From: an uncultured Paracoccaceae bacterium
Lineage (GTDB): Bacteria > Pseudomonadota > Alphaproteobacteria > Rhodobacterales > Rhodobacteraceae
Reading direction: 5' to 3'
Length of the DNA: 64,000 bases
NCBI GenBank assembly: GCA_947499725.1
Contig: CANMPK010000004.1
Location: 62,001 to 126,000, forward strand
Under the pieces are notes generated by a model, which ran no database searches, was not told the origin of the DNA, and saw nothing but the letters and a program-made list of their open reading frames with translations. Both the position numbers and the translations under genes were made by a program. Shown here one piece after another: positions 9,887-18,335 of this stretch (positions are counted from its first letter, which is position 1; every line of letters begins with the position of its first letter).

Positions 9887-11059
9887 ATGGCGTTTTTCTC
9901 AAAGCTCAAAGATCGACTGTTCAAGTCTTCTTCCAAACTCGAAGAAGGGCTCGACGCTATTGTCGAAGATGGCGGGGAAGAAGTCGCCGAAGAGCTGACG
10001 GTTGAAACGCCAGTAAAAGAACCTGCGCCAGTTACAGAAAAAGAGCCAGAGCCGGCTCCGGAACCTGCAACCAATGAACCAGCACCCGCCGACGTCGCCG
10101 CGCCTGAAGACGTGCAGCCTGAACCGAAACCGGAACCAACGCCAACCCCTGCGCCAGAGCCGAAAGCAGCCAAGCCAAGCTTGCTGGGCCGCCTGACCGG
10201 TCGTTCTGCTGCGCCAGTTGTGAAGCGCGTGTTGGATGACGACATGATCGAACAGCTCGAAGAGCTGCTGATCGCCTCAGATATGGGTGTCGACACAGCA
10301 TTGCGCGTGACAGCGAACATTGCCGAAGGCCGCTTGGGCAAGCGTCTCTCAACTGCTGAAATCAAAAAACTGCTGTCCGATGAGATCACACGCATCATGG
10401 AAGGCGTCGCAAAACCTTTGCCGCTTTATCCGCAAACGCCGCAGGTGGTGCTGGTGGTTGGGGTAAATGGCTCGGGCAAAACCACGACCATTGGTAAGCT
10501 TGCTAGCCAATTCAAAGACGCGGGCAAATCCGTTGTGATTGCTGCAGGCGATACCTTCCGTGCCGCCGCTGTTGAACAGCTTCAAGTCTGGGGCGAGCGT
10601 GCCGGCGTACCGGTGCTTACAGCGCCAGAAGGCTCCGATCCAGCCAGCCTTGCCTTTGATGCGATGACCAAAGCCGAAGAAATGGGCGCGGACCTTCTGA
10701 TGATCGATACAGCAGGCCGCTTGCAAAACCGCGCGGACTTGATGGAAGAGCTGTCCAAAATCGTTCGCGTGATCCGCAAAAAAGACGAAACCGCACCGCA
10801 CAACACCTTGCTGGTGCTCGACGCCACAACGGGGCAAAACGCGCTAAACCAAGTGGAAACTTTTCAGAAACTCGCAGATGTCTCTGGCTTGGTTATGACA
10901 AAACTGGATGGCACTGCCAAAGGTGGTGTGCTCGTGGCGCTGGCTGACAAGTTCGGCCTGCCGATCCACGCCATCGGCGTGGGCGAAAAGATCGAAGACC
11001 TAGACGCTTTTGACCCTGAAGACTTTGCAAAAGCTCTAACCGGCTCAGAGACGTCTTAA
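9887..11059 (+). CDS. ftsY: signal recognition particle receptor FtsY
   Basis: Encodes the SRP receptor GTPase (390 residues) that docks ribosome-nascent-chain complexes at the inner membrane. The first 100 residues form an acidic, Pro/Glu-rich A region of variable type with basic amphipathic residues at the start. The NG domain follows, with GVNGSGKTT (192-200), DTFRAAA, DTAGRLQN and TKLDGTAKGG. CGGAGG stands before the ATG. Two bases separate its stop from the next gene, so it is co-transcribed with the DMT transporter and probably yciB. Confidence 0.97.
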   Translation: MAFFSKLKDRLFKSSSKLEEGLDAIVEDGGEEVAEELTVETPVKEPAPVTEKEPEPAPEPATNEPAPADVAAPEDVQPEPKPEPTPTPAPEPKAAKPSLLGRLTGRSAAPVVKRVLDDDMIEQLEELLIASDMGVDTALRVTANIAEGRLGKRLSTAEIKKLLSDEITRIMEGVAKPLPLYPQTPQVVLVVGVNGSGKTTTIGKLASQFKDAGKSVVIAAGDTFRAAAVEQLQVWGERAGVPVLTAPEGSDPASLAFDAMTKAEEMGADLLMIDTAGRLQNRADLMEELSKIVRVIRKKDETAPHNTLLVLDATTGQNALNQVETFQKLADVSGLVMTKLDGTAKGGVLVALADKFGLPIHAIGVGEKIEDLDAFDPEDFAKALTGSETS

Positions 11060-11061
11060 GG

Positions 11062-11964
11062 ATGAGCGAATGGCTGATCTCGCTTGAGGGCACCGAAGCT
11101 GGCCACACCGTGGCGCTGATCCTCGCATTGTCAGCCGCTTTTTTACATGCTGTGTTCGGCGCACTGCAAAAGGGGCGTCACGATCCTTGGCTGACACGTG
11201 GCGCGATTGATTTCAGCTATGCCCTTATGGCCGCGCCTTTCGCGCTGTTTGTGGTGCCATGGCCAGAAGCCCACATGTGGCCAATCTTCGTGGGCGTTTT
11301 CTTCATTCACGTTGGCTACAAAGTGCTTCAAGCTTTTGCTTACACCAAAGGGGCATATACGGTTGTGTATCCTGTGGTGCGCGGCACGGGCCCTTTGATC
11401 ACAGTCATCGGCGCCTATCTGATCTTCAACGAGAGCTTCACCTTAGTGCAATGGCTTGGCGTTGGAGTGCTGTTGGCGGGTATCTTCGGCCTAGCGCTCT
11501 ACAACTTGATGTTTTTGGAAACAGACCGCGCCACCTTGCCAATCGCCCTGGGCCTGGCCTTGTGTACTGGCGTTTTTGTTGCGCTCTATACCACCTATGA
11601 CGCTTATGGCATCCGCGCCACGGCTGACCCGTTCACGTTCCTTGCGTGGTTTTTCCTGATCGACGGGCTGTTTATGCCGGTGGTCGCCTTCCGCCATTAT
11701 CGTAAACTGGAAAATCCACCAACACTTGCCCCACTGATGCTGCGTGGTGTCATCGGCGGCTTCGTGGCCTTTGCCTCTTTCGGATCCATTATGCTGGCGA
11801 CGCGGCTTGATAAAGTTGGCGAGGCCGCCATCTTGCGTGAAACCTCCACCGTCTTTGCGGCAGTCATCGGCTGGCTTGTGCTCAAAGAAACCGTTGGGCC
11901 ACGCCGCGTGGCCTTGATGGCTTTGATCGCGGTAGGGGCTGTGATAGTTGAACTGGGCGGATAG
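11062..11964 (+). CDS. DMT-superfamily (EamA) permease
   Basis: A 300-residue polytopic membrane protein with about ten hydrophobic segments in two repeated halves, the arrangement of drug/metabolite transporters. Conserved features include the PVVRGTGPLI loop after the fourth segment and the ETSTVFAAVIGWLVLKE motif near the C-terminus. The substrate cannot be predicted. It starts two bases after ftsY, and the ftsY-DMT-yciB order recurs in related genomes from memory. Confidence 0.88.
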   Translation: MSEWLISLEGTEAGHTVALILALSAAFLHAVFGALQKGRHDPWLTRGAIDFSYALMAAPFALFVVPWPEAHMWPIFVGVFFIHVGYKVLQAFAYTKGAYTVVYPVVRGTGPLITVIGAYLIFNESFTLVQWLGVGVLLAGIFGLALYNLMFLETDRATLPIALGLALCTGVFVALYTTYDAYGIRATADPFTFLAWFFLIDGLFMPVVAFRHYRKLENPPTLAPLMLRGVIGGFVAFASFGSIMLATRLDKVGEAAILRETSTVFAAVIGWLVLKETVGPRRVALMALIAVGAVIVELGG

Positions 11965-12013
11965 CCCCCTATCTGACATTCAGACCTTCAGAACAAAAGA
12001 CTAGGCAAAACAG

Positions 12014-12619
12014 ATGGCAGAAAAGACAATCAACCCAATGCTGAAATCGGTGCTCGAACTTGGCCCGATTGTACTGTTTTTCGTCGGCTATCTGAAACTG
12101 CGTGATCAGGTCTTCACCATCGGTGGCACTGAATACGAAGGGTTCATTGTGGTCACCGCGGCCTTTATCCCGCTGATTGCCTTTTCCACGCTTTTGCTTT
12201 GGCGCCTAACGGGCAACATCTCGCGTATGCAAATCGCGACATTGGTTCTGGTCACGGTCTTTGGCGGCCTGTCTGTTTGGTTCAATGATGATCGGTTTTT
12301 CAAAATGAAGCCGACCATGATTTATCTGCTCTTCGGCGGTCTTTTGGGGTTTGGCCTGTTGCGCGGCAAAAGCTATCTGAAATACGTCATGGAAGAGGTC
12401 CTGCCGCTTCAAGATGAAGGCTGGCTATTGCTGACAAAACGCCTCGCTGGGTTCTTCCTTGCATTGGCAGTTCTGAATGAAGTCATCTGGCGCACGCAAA
12501 CCACAGACACTTGGGTTTATTTCAAAACCTTCGGTCTTTCTGCGGCTGTCTTTGTGTTTTTCATGACCCAAGCGGGCGTATTTTCTAGGTACGCACTGGA
12601 AGAAGACGACGTCGAATAG
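12014..12619 (+). CDS. yciB: YciB family inner membrane protein (septation protein A)
   Basis: A 201-residue protein with about six membrane segments. The pattern ELGPIVLFFVGY at the N-terminus, RFFKMKPT in the loop and NEVIWRTQTTDTWVYFKTFG near the end match the YciB/IspZ family, linked to cell-envelope synthesis and septation. It begins 49 bases after the DMT transporter and is probably the last gene of the ftsY operon. Confidence 0.93.
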   Translation: MAEKTINPMLKSVLELGPIVLFFVGYLKLRDQVFTIGGTEYEGFIVVTAAFIPLIAFSTLLLWRLTGNISRMQIATLVLVTVFGGLSVWFNDDRFFKMKPTMIYLLFGGLLGFGLLRGKSYLKYVMEEVLPLQDEGWLLLTKRLAGFFLALAVLNEVIWRTQTTDTWVYFKTFGLSAAVFVFFMTQAGVFSRYALEEDDVE

Positions 12620-12668
12620 GCTGACGCAGCCTGTTAGACGGGGAAAATTTCCAAACCAAAATCACGGG

Positions 12669-12697
12669 TGACAATTGGGCGATCACGCCTATTGTCA
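12669..12697. repeat. imperfect inverted repeat in the yciB-lipoprotein gap
   Basis: TGACAAT (12669-12675) and ATTGTCA (12691-12697) flank GGCG / CGCC with an ATCA centre, giving an eleven-base-pair stem with one mismatch and one bulge. No T tract follows, so it looks more like an operator or RNA hairpin than a terminator. It lies about 75 bases before the small lipoprotein gene. Confidence 0.4.
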
Positions 12698-12770
12698 TCG
12701 CGAAATACCTCTGCATCATTATGTAAAATAATGAAATTCCTCAAACACGAGGATGAAATGAGGTGTGGAA

Positions 12771-13025
12771 ATGATCAAGGTTTTGAAGGTCGCAACGGTA
12801 CTGTCAGCCCTCGCTTTGTCCGCAGCGTGCCGGGCGGAATATGAAAGCCCGCCAGTCACTCTGAAGTCAGACAAAGGCCCAGTGGTTTGCCAGCTCTACA
12901 CGGTAGAGCGCACGTATTGGGATCAAGCTATTCAAGTCCCAGAGGGTTTGACGAAAGAAGAGGGCGATGCAATTTGCCAGGCCGAAGGTATTCGTCAGCA
13001 ACAAGAAGCGCGCAGGCGTTCCTAA
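12771..13025 (+). CDS. small lipoprotein, unknown function
   Basis: An 84-residue product beginning MIKVLKVATV with lipobox LSAAC. The mature part is charged, has two further Cys and ends in a Gln/Arg-rich helix. I prefer ATG 12771 (GAGGTG just upstream) over the in-frame GTG at 12765. I recognise no family; it looks like one of the many small envelope lipoproteins of this group. It converges on the GST gene with three bases between stops. Confidence 0.65.
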   Translation: MIKVLKVATVLSALALSAACRAEYESPPVTLKSDKGPVVCQLYTVERTYWDQAIQVPEGLTKEEGDAICQAEGIRQQQEARRRS

Positions 13026-13028
13026 GGT

Positions 13029-13703
13029 TTAAAACAGATCCTGCACCACCCAAGTATCGGATCTATCCTTGCGTTGGTCGGCCAACAAACCACGACCGGC
13101 ACGCACAGCAGGGCGATCCCACACTTGCTCAAGCCAACGCGCAAGGTGGGGTTTGTCCTCTAAGCTTTGCTCTTGGCCTTGCCACAGCGAAGCCCAAGGC
13201 CAGATTGCCATATCCGCGATTGTGTAGCTCTCGCCAGCCACATAAGTGTGCTCTGCCAAGCGACGATCCAAAACCCCATACAGGCGCGCCACTTCGGTGC
13301 GATAGCGATCTTTTGCATATGCGATGTCTTCAGGCGCGTATTTCAAGAAATGATGCGTCTGGCCCGCCATCGGCCCAACGCCCCCCATCTGCCACATCAG
13401 CCATTCTTCCACGGCCACACGCTCCCGTTCGGTCTGACCGTGGAACTTGCCCGTTTTGCGCGCCAAATAGCCAAGGATTGCACCGCTTTCAAATACCGAA
13501 ATCGGCGCCCCATCCGGCCCCTCATGATCCACGATCGCAGGCATACGGTTGTTCGGCGCGATCTTCAGAAAGCTCGGGGCGAATTGGTCCCCTGCACCGA
13601 TGTTGATCTGGGTGACCTGATAGGGCAGCTCCATTTCCTCTAGCGCAATGGAAGCTTTCCAACCATTCGGGGTTGGCCAGTAATAAAGGTCAATTGGGGA
13701 CAT
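13029..13703 (-). CDS. glutathione S-transferase family protein (YfcG/YghU-like)
   Basis: A 224-residue soluble protein with an N-terminal thioredoxin fold (YYWPTPNGWKASIALEE; the NGWK signature of the nu-class/YfcG group), the cis-Pro segment NRMPAIVD and the ESGAI glutathione-binding motif near residue 70. The C-terminal helical domain contains YTIADMAIWPW. YfcG-type proteins act as disulfide-bond oxidoreductases with glutathione rather than as classical transferases. It is divergent from the riboswitch-controlled metZ gene. Confidence 0.9.
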   Translation of the reverse strand: MSPIDLYYWPTPNGWKASIALEEMELPYQVTQINIGAGDQFAPSFLKIAPNNRMPAIVDHEGPDGAPISVFESGAILGYLARKTGKFHGQTERERVAVEEWLMWQMGGVGPMAGQTHHFLKYAPEDIAYAKDRYRTEVARLYGVLDRRLAEHTYVAGESYTIADMAIWPWASLWQGQEQSLEDKPHLARWLEQVWDRPAVRAGRGLLADQRKDRSDTWVVQDLF

Positions 13704-13857
13704 TTTAGGCTCCTGTTGGTCCTGCCATCATGCTGAACCCAAGCGCATAAACAATACTGAAAGCGAATTGCCACAGTTTTGGGCGGAGTTTATGAAATCC
13801 ACGTTATCCGCTTTCGGCGGTGTTGACCCCGTCAAGTCTCCATATTAGACCCAATCT

Positions 13858-13924
13858 CAGTGGCGATTTGTAACCGGATTGCGGGCCACGTGAGGTGTAC
13901 AGCCTCCGAATTCCGCTAAAGAGG
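13858..13924 (+). promoter_or_regulatory. SAM-II riboswitch aptamer upstream of metZ
   Basis: The conserved SAM-II blocks are all present in order. Stem P1 is GTGGC (13860-13864) with GCCAC (13885-13889). The loop carries GATTT, AACCG and ATTGC, and the 3' pseudoknot strand GCTAAA-G-AGG lies at 13915-13924. The segment between P1 and the 3' strand is longer than in the compact form and contains a small hairpin, GAGGT / GCCTC (13892-13906). The family binds S-adenosylmethionine and turns off methionine genes in alphaproteobacteria, which fits metZ. Confidence 0.88.
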
Positions 13925-13938
13925 TCAGGACGGAAGGA

Positions 13939-13971
13939 CCCCCTTACGCTTGGCCGTAATGGGGTTTTTTT
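13939..13971 (+). terminator. intrinsic terminator in the metZ leader (riboswitch expression platform)
   Basis: CCCCTTACG (13940-13948) pairs with CGTAA-GGGG (13955-13964, one bulged T) and is followed by seven T. It starts 15 bases after the SAM-II aptamer and ends 28 bases before the metZ ATG, so it can only attenuate metZ transcription. This supports control by transcription termination rather than by ribosome-site masking. Confidence 0.88.
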
Positions 13972-13999
13972 ATGCGCATTGCGCCGAAGGAGAGAAGAA

Positions 14000-15187
14000 A
14001 TGAGTGACTGGAAACAACGCACACAGCTCGTGCATGGCGGGATCCGCCGCAGCCAGTACAACGAAGTCAGCGAAGCAATCTTTCTGACACAGGGTTTTGT
14101 ATACGACACAGCCGAATCCGCAGAGGCGCGCTTTGTCGAAACGGGACCTGATGAATTTATCTATGCGCGTTACGGCAACCCAACGGTGTCGATGTTTGAA
14201 CAGCGCATTGCTCTTCTAGAAGGCGCTGAAGACGCCTTTGCCACCGCATCCGGCATGGCGGCTGTAAACGGCGCGCTGATGTCTTTGGTCAAAGCCGGCG
14301 ATCACGTTGTGTCTGCCAAAGCGCTTTTTGGCTCTTGTCTGCACATTCTGGAAAACATTCTCGCCAACCTTGGCGTCGAGGTCACCTTCGTCGATGGTCC
14401 AAACCTAGAAGAATGGCGCGCAGCAGTGCGTGAGAACACCAAAGTGTGTTTCTTCGAATCCATGTCCAACCCAACGCTGGAAGTGATCGACATCGCTGGC
14501 GTGTCTGAAATCGCCCATAGCGTTGGCGCCATGGTTGTGGTGGATAATGTATTCTCTACACCAGTGTTCTCCAACGCAATCGCACAGGGTGCAGACGTTG
14601 TTGTGTATTCTGCAACCAAGCATATCGACGGCCAAGGCCGTGCGCTGGGCGGGGTTATTCTAGGCACAGAAGAATACATTCGTGGCCCGCTCGAAACCTA
14701 CATGAAACATACGGGCGGTTCACTGTCCCCATTTAATGCTTGGGTGATGCTGAAAGGCCTGGAAACCATCGATCTACGTGTGCGCGCTCAAGCGGCCTCA
14801 GCGCTGAAAATCGCTGAAGCGCTATCCGGAAACGATGCATTGCTGCGCATGATTTACCCGGGCCTGAAAGACCACCCGCAAAACGCGCTTGTAAATGCGC
14901 AGCTTGATGGCGTGGGGGGAACAGTTCTGTCGATCGACATCAAAGGCGGCAAGGAAGCCGCGTTCAAATTCCTGAACGCGCTGACGATCCCTGTGATCTC
15001 CAACAACTTGGGCGACGCAAAATCCATCGCGACCCACCCAGCCACAACAACACACCAGCGCCTCAGTGACGAACAAAAAGACGATCTCGGCATTGCGCCG
15101 GGTCTCGTGCGATTCTCTGTGGGTCTGGAAGATGTTGATGACCTGATCCAAGACCTGACAGCCGCATTGGCCACATCTCAGGCCTAA
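14000..15187 (+). CDS. metZ: O-succinylhomoserine sulfhydrylase
   Basis: Encodes a 395-residue PLP enzyme of the Cys/Met-metabolism family that makes homocysteine from an O-acylhomoserine and sulfide. ATASGMAA (near 82-89) and the PLP lysine K207 in YSATKHIDGQ are clear, and RYGNPT marks the substrate-binding region. I take ATG 14000, with AAGGAGAG upstream; the frame stays open into the leader but that part is riboswitch and terminator. The SAM-II riboswitch predicts repression by S-adenosylmethionine. The close relative metY is less likely given the SAM-II context. Confidence 0.93.
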   Translation: MSDWKQRTQLVHGGIRRSQYNEVSEAIFLTQGFVYDTAESAEARFVETGPDEFIYARYGNPTVSMFEQRIALLEGAEDAFATASGMAAVNGALMSLVKAGDHVVSAKALFGSCLHILENILANLGVEVTFVDGPNLEEWRAAVRENTKVCFFESMSNPTLEVIDIAGVSEIAHSVGAMVVVDNVFSTPVFSNAIAQGADVVVYSATKHIDGQGRALGGVILGTEEYIRGPLETYMKHTGGSLSPFNAWVMLKGLETIDLRVRAQAASALKIAEALSGNDALLRMIYPGLKDHPQNALVNAQLDGVGGTVLSIDIKGGKEAAFKFLNALTIPVISNNLGDAKSIATHPATTTHQRLSDEQKDDLGIAPGLVRFSVGLEDVDDLIQDLTAALATSQA

Positions 15188-15197
15188 CAGCACAGAT

Positions 15198-15226
15198 CGG
15201 AAACGCGCCAACACGGTGCGTTTCCG
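15198..15226 (+). terminator. possible terminator after metZ
   Basis: A 9-bp stem (CGGAAACGC / GCGTTTCCG) can extend to 12 bp through GCC/GGT. It lies 10 bases after metZ. The T tract is poor, with only a T-rich patch further on, so termination is uncertain. Confidence 0.45.
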
Positions 15227-15265
15227 CAAATACCCTTTTATTTTGCAAATCATCCCCATATTGGT

Positions 15266-15325
15266 GGCGAATGGCTATTTCAGCCGTTTGCTCGTAGGAT
15301 AGGCCGTGATCGCCTGCCGAAAGGA
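15266..15325 (+). promoter_or_regulatory. structured leader of folE2, candidate folate-sensing (THF-II/folE-type) RNA
   Basis: A ten-pair stem (15267-15276 with 15282-15291, including two G-T pairs) is followed by GTAGGATAGGC and a short stem AGGC / GCCT (15301-15304, 15312-15315). The 3' end runs into the Shine-Dalgarno AAAGGA (15320-15325). GGCGA at 15266-15270 could pair instead with TCGCC at 15310-15314, an alternative fold. Alphaproteobacterial folE genes are known to carry a second class of tetrahydrofolate riboswitch; I cannot align this one to the model from memory. Confidence 0.45.
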
Positions 15326-15330
15326 TGCGC

Positions 15331-16431
15331 ATGAACGTTCAACCACCGAAATCTGCCTCTGATATCTCACGCAGCGAAGCGCAAGATGCGCTGGATACTT
15401 TGCGGACATGGGCCAAAACGGCAAACGCGACTGAAATTGCAGAGCTTAACCCTGCCATCGCTCGGCTTCTGCCGGGGCAAGAGGTCGCCAACTATCCAGA
15501 GCTAGACCGCAATTATGATGCAGAATTCGAAGTGGATGAGGCTTACAAAGCCAGCCTGCCGGATCTGCAAAACGGTCCAACCAGCCTGATCAAAGGCGCG
15601 CAGAAGCAAATTCAGCACGTTGGTATTTCCAACTTCCGCTTGCCGATCAACTATCACACCCGTGACGGTGGTGATGTCTCTTTGGAAACTTCGGTAACAG
15701 GTACGGTCAGTCTGCAAGAAGACAAAAAAGGCATCAACATGAGCCGCATCATGCGCTCGTTCTACAAACATGCCGAAAAGACATTCAGCTTCGAGGTTTT
15801 AGAGCACGCGCTGGCGGATTATCTCACCGATCTGGAAAGCTACGATGCCCGCATTCAGATGCGATTCCGCTATCCGATGAAAATTCCGTCCCTGCGCTCT
15901 GGTTTGGAAGGCTACCAATATTACGACATGGCGATGGAGAAAGTGCAGATCGAAGGCAAAGCGCTCAAGATCATGCATCTGGATTATGTCTACTCCTCCA
16001 CCTGCCCATGTTCATTGGAACTGTCAGAACACGCCCGCCAATCGCGCGGCCAGCTGGCGACACCGCATTCGCAGCGCTCTGTGGCCCGCATTTCTGTTGT
16101 CACAAAATCTATGCAGCGTGTCTGGTTTGAAGACCTGATCGACATGGCCCGCCGCGCGGTACCAACCGAAACACAGGTCATGGTCAAGCGCGAAGACGAA
16201 CAGGCCTTTGCGGAACTCAACGCGGCCAACCCGATCTTTGTTGAAGACGCAGCGCGTCTCTTCTGTGGCGAGCTGCAAAAAGACCCACGCATCGGCGATT
16301 TCCGCATCATCGCCAGCCATCAAGAAAGCCTGCACAGCCATGATGCTGTATCCATCCTCACGGAAGGCGATACCTTCGTGTCCGGCTCGATTGATCCAAA
16401 GCTGTTCACCACATTGTTCCACGTCGGCTAA
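15331..16431 (+). CDS. folE2: GTP cyclohydrolase I, type IB (FolE2)
   Basis: Encodes the metal-flexible GTP cyclohydrolase that makes dihydroneopterin triphosphate for folate. About 366 residues; the COG1469 hallmarks are present: VGISNFRLPI, GINMSRIMR, the metal-site cysteine in STCPCSLELSEH and a histidine-rich RGQLATPHSQRS. I prefer ATG 15331, with AAAGGA five bases upstream, over the ATG at 15325, which overlaps that site. It follows metZ by about 140 bases and has its own structured leader. Confidence 0.95.
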   Translation: MNVQPPKSASDISRSEAQDALDTLRTWAKTANATEIAELNPAIARLLPGQEVANYPELDRNYDAEFEVDEAYKASLPDLQNGPTSLIKGAQKQIQHVGISNFRLPINYHTRDGGDVSLETSVTGTVSLQEDKKGINMSRIMRSFYKHAEKTFSFEVLEHALADYLTDLESYDARIQMRFRYPMKIPSLRSGLEGYQYYDMAMEKVQIEGKALKIMHLDYVYSSTCPCSLELSEHARQSRGQLATPHSQRSVARISVVTKSMQRVWFEDLIDMARRAVPTETQVMVKREDEQAFAELNAANPIFVEDAARLFCGELQKDPRIGDFRIIASHQESLHSHDAVSILTEGDTFVSGSIDPKLFTTLFHVG

Positions 16432-16446
16432 GCGACCGGAGGGCCC

Positions 16447-16836
16447 ATGCGTTTCCTGATAACGATCTTGTTGCTCTGTGCAGCGCCTTTAGCGGCGGAA
16501 GACTTAAATTGCGCCGAGCCAATCACGCAATCCGATATGAACCGCTGCGCGCATCAATCCTACCTCGCCGCAGATGAAGACCTTAATCTGGCTTACAAAT
16601 TGGCCGTGGCCTTTGCCAAGGAAATGGATGAATACCTTTCAGAAGGTGAAACACCAGCGGTGACCTTGTTGCGTGACGCGCAGCGCGCTTGGATCCCTTT
16701 CCGCGACAAAGCCTGCGAGCTCGAAAGCACCATCGTCCGCGGCGGCTCTCTGCAATCTCTGATCTATTCTTCCTGCCTAGAGCGTGAAACCCGTGCCCGC
16801 ACCGAAGCATTGCGCTTTTTTGCCGAAACCAACTGA
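16447..16836 (+). CDS. secreted LprI-like (DUF1311) protein
   Basis: A 129-residue protein with a cleavable signal peptide (MRFLITILLLCAAPLAAE). The mature part has four Cys and the DUF1311 layout: CAEPITQSDMNRCA near the start, a helical middle, then LRDAQRAWIPFRDKACELE and a final SCLERETRARTEAL. The family includes LprI, a lysozyme inhibitor in mycobacteria, but most members are uncharacterised. It starts 15 bases after folE2 with CGGAGGG as ribosome site, so it is probably in the same transcript. Confidence 0.85.
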   Translation: MRFLITILLLCAAPLAAEDLNCAEPITQSDMNRCAHQSYLAADEDLNLAYKLAVAFAKEMDEYLSEGETPAVTLLRDAQRAWIPFRDKACELESTIVRGGSLQSLIYSSCLERETRARTEALRFFAETN

Positions 16837-16883
16837 TCGCAATCGCTTGACACCAAGCTCACCTCAAGCCAACCCTGCACCCA

Positions 16884-18335
16884 ATGTTTGATTTTAGACC
16901 CGTCGGATATGTGATCGGCATGCTGGTAGGCATGCTTGGCTTTACAATGCTGATCCCCATGGCGTTGGACATTGCACAAGGCAATGACCACTGGCCTGCC
17001 TTTCTGCAAAGCGCTCTGTTCACAACGTTGATCGGCGCACTTGTAGGTATTTCCTGCCAAAGCGGCGGCAACCGGCCGGGCTTAACCCTGCAGCAAACCT
17101 TTATGCTCACCACAGGCGTTTGGCTGGCGCTGCCCTTGTTTGGGGCGCTGCCGTTCATGATGGGGGCCACCGAAGCGCGCTTTGTGGATGCCTTCTTTGA
17201 GGCCATGTCGGGCCTCACTACAACGGGGTCTACCGTCTTCTCGGGGCTTGAGAGCCTACCGCAGGGTTTGCTGCTCTGGCGCGCCATCCTGCAATGGCTT
17301 GGCGGCATCGGTATCATTGTTGTGGCGATGGTTTTCCTGCCAGAGCTGCGCGTCGGTGGTATGCAAATCTTCCGCTCTGAAGGCTTTGATACCATGGGCA
17401 AAATCCTGCCCCGTGCCACATCTATTTCTGGCCAAATTTCGGTGATCTATGTCAGCCTGACAGGCCTGTGTATGCTGACCTATTTGATGATGGGCATGCA
17501 GCCTTTTGATGCCGTGGTCCACGCGATGACCACCATCGCCACAGGTGGCTTCTCATCCTATGATGCCTCTTTCGGTGCTTTCAGCGGCCCGCTTGAATAC
17601 GCAGCTTCGATCTTCATGATCCTCGCAGCATTGCCCTTTGTGCGTTACGTACAGCTTGTGAATGGCCACGCCACACCGCTTTTGAAAGACTCGCAAATGC
17701 GCGGCTTTATCGGAGCGATCGTGATCCTCGTGGTCATCGCCGCCGCAATCCTGACCATCGTCTTCCCGCACGACTGGGAACAAGCCTTCCGCGAAGCACT
17801 GTTCAACGTCACGTCGATCATCTCGGGCACCGGCTATGCCAGCGCCGATTATATGCAGTGGGGCAGCTTCCTTGTGTCGGTGTTCTTCTTCATCGGCCTG
17901 ATCGGCGGCTGCGCGGGCTCCACCGCCTGCTCGATCAAAATCTTCCGCTATCAAATCCTGTTTTCCGCGATCAAAGTGCAATTGCAAAAAATCCAAACCC
18001 CAAGCGGCATCTTTACGCCGCGCTATGCGGGCCGCGCAGTTGGCGAAGATGTTTTGAACTCGGTGATGGTGTTCTTTGTATTCTTCGTAGTGACCATGGG
18101 TGTTCTGACCATCGCGCTCAGTATGACGGGGCTAGATTTCATCACATCCCTGTCCGGCGCGGCGGCGGCACTGGCAAACATCGGGCCGGGCCTCGGCGAC
18201 ATCATCGGCCCAGCAGGCAACTACAGCACGCTAAATGACACGGCAAAATGGATGCTGGCGATTGGCATGCTGATTGGCCGGCTAGAGCTTCTGGCAGTCT
18301 ATGCCATGCTCACCCCAAGCTTTTGGCGGGCTTAG
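16884..18335 (+). CDS. trkH: TrkH family potassium uptake protein
   Basis: A 483-residue membrane protein with the four pseudo-repeats of M1-P-M2 type. The filter-like segments TTTGSTVFSG, ATGGFSSYD, SGTGYASADY and NIGPGLGDI are all visible, together with GGCAGSTACSIK after the third pore. It forms the K+-translocating subunit that works with the NAD-binding TrkA, which is not in this window. Its stop codon overlaps that of the convergent threonine aldolase gene by four bases. Confidence 0.94.
   Translation: MFDFRPVGYVIGMLVGMLGFTMLIPMALDIAQGNDHWPAFLQSALFTTLIGALVGISCQSGGNRPGLTLQQTFMLTTGVWLALPLFGALPFMMGATEARFVDAFFEAMSGLTTTGSTVFSGLESLPQGLLLWRAILQWLGGIGIIVVAMVFLPELRVGGMQIFRSEGFDTMGKILPRATSISGQISVIYVSLTGLCMLTYLMMGMQPFDAVVHAMTTIATGGFSSYDASFGAFSGPLEYAASIFMILAALPFVRYVQLVNGHATPLLKDSQMRGFIGAIVILVVIAAAILTIVFPHDWEQAFREALFNVTSIISGTGYASADYMQWGSFLVSVFFFIGLIGGCAGSTACSIKIFRYQILFSAIKVQLQKIQTPSGIFTPRYAGRAVGEDVLNSVMVFFVFFVVTMGVLTIALSMTGLDFITSLSGAAAALANIGPGLGDIIGPAGNYSTLNDTAKWMLAIGMLIGRLELLAVYAMLTPSFWRA

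Noticed and set aside
10024-10170. Pro/Glu repeats in ftsY as a possible tandem-repeat element
   Set aside because: This is the normal acidic A region of FtsY, variable in all relatives, and no DNA repeat of constant unit is present.
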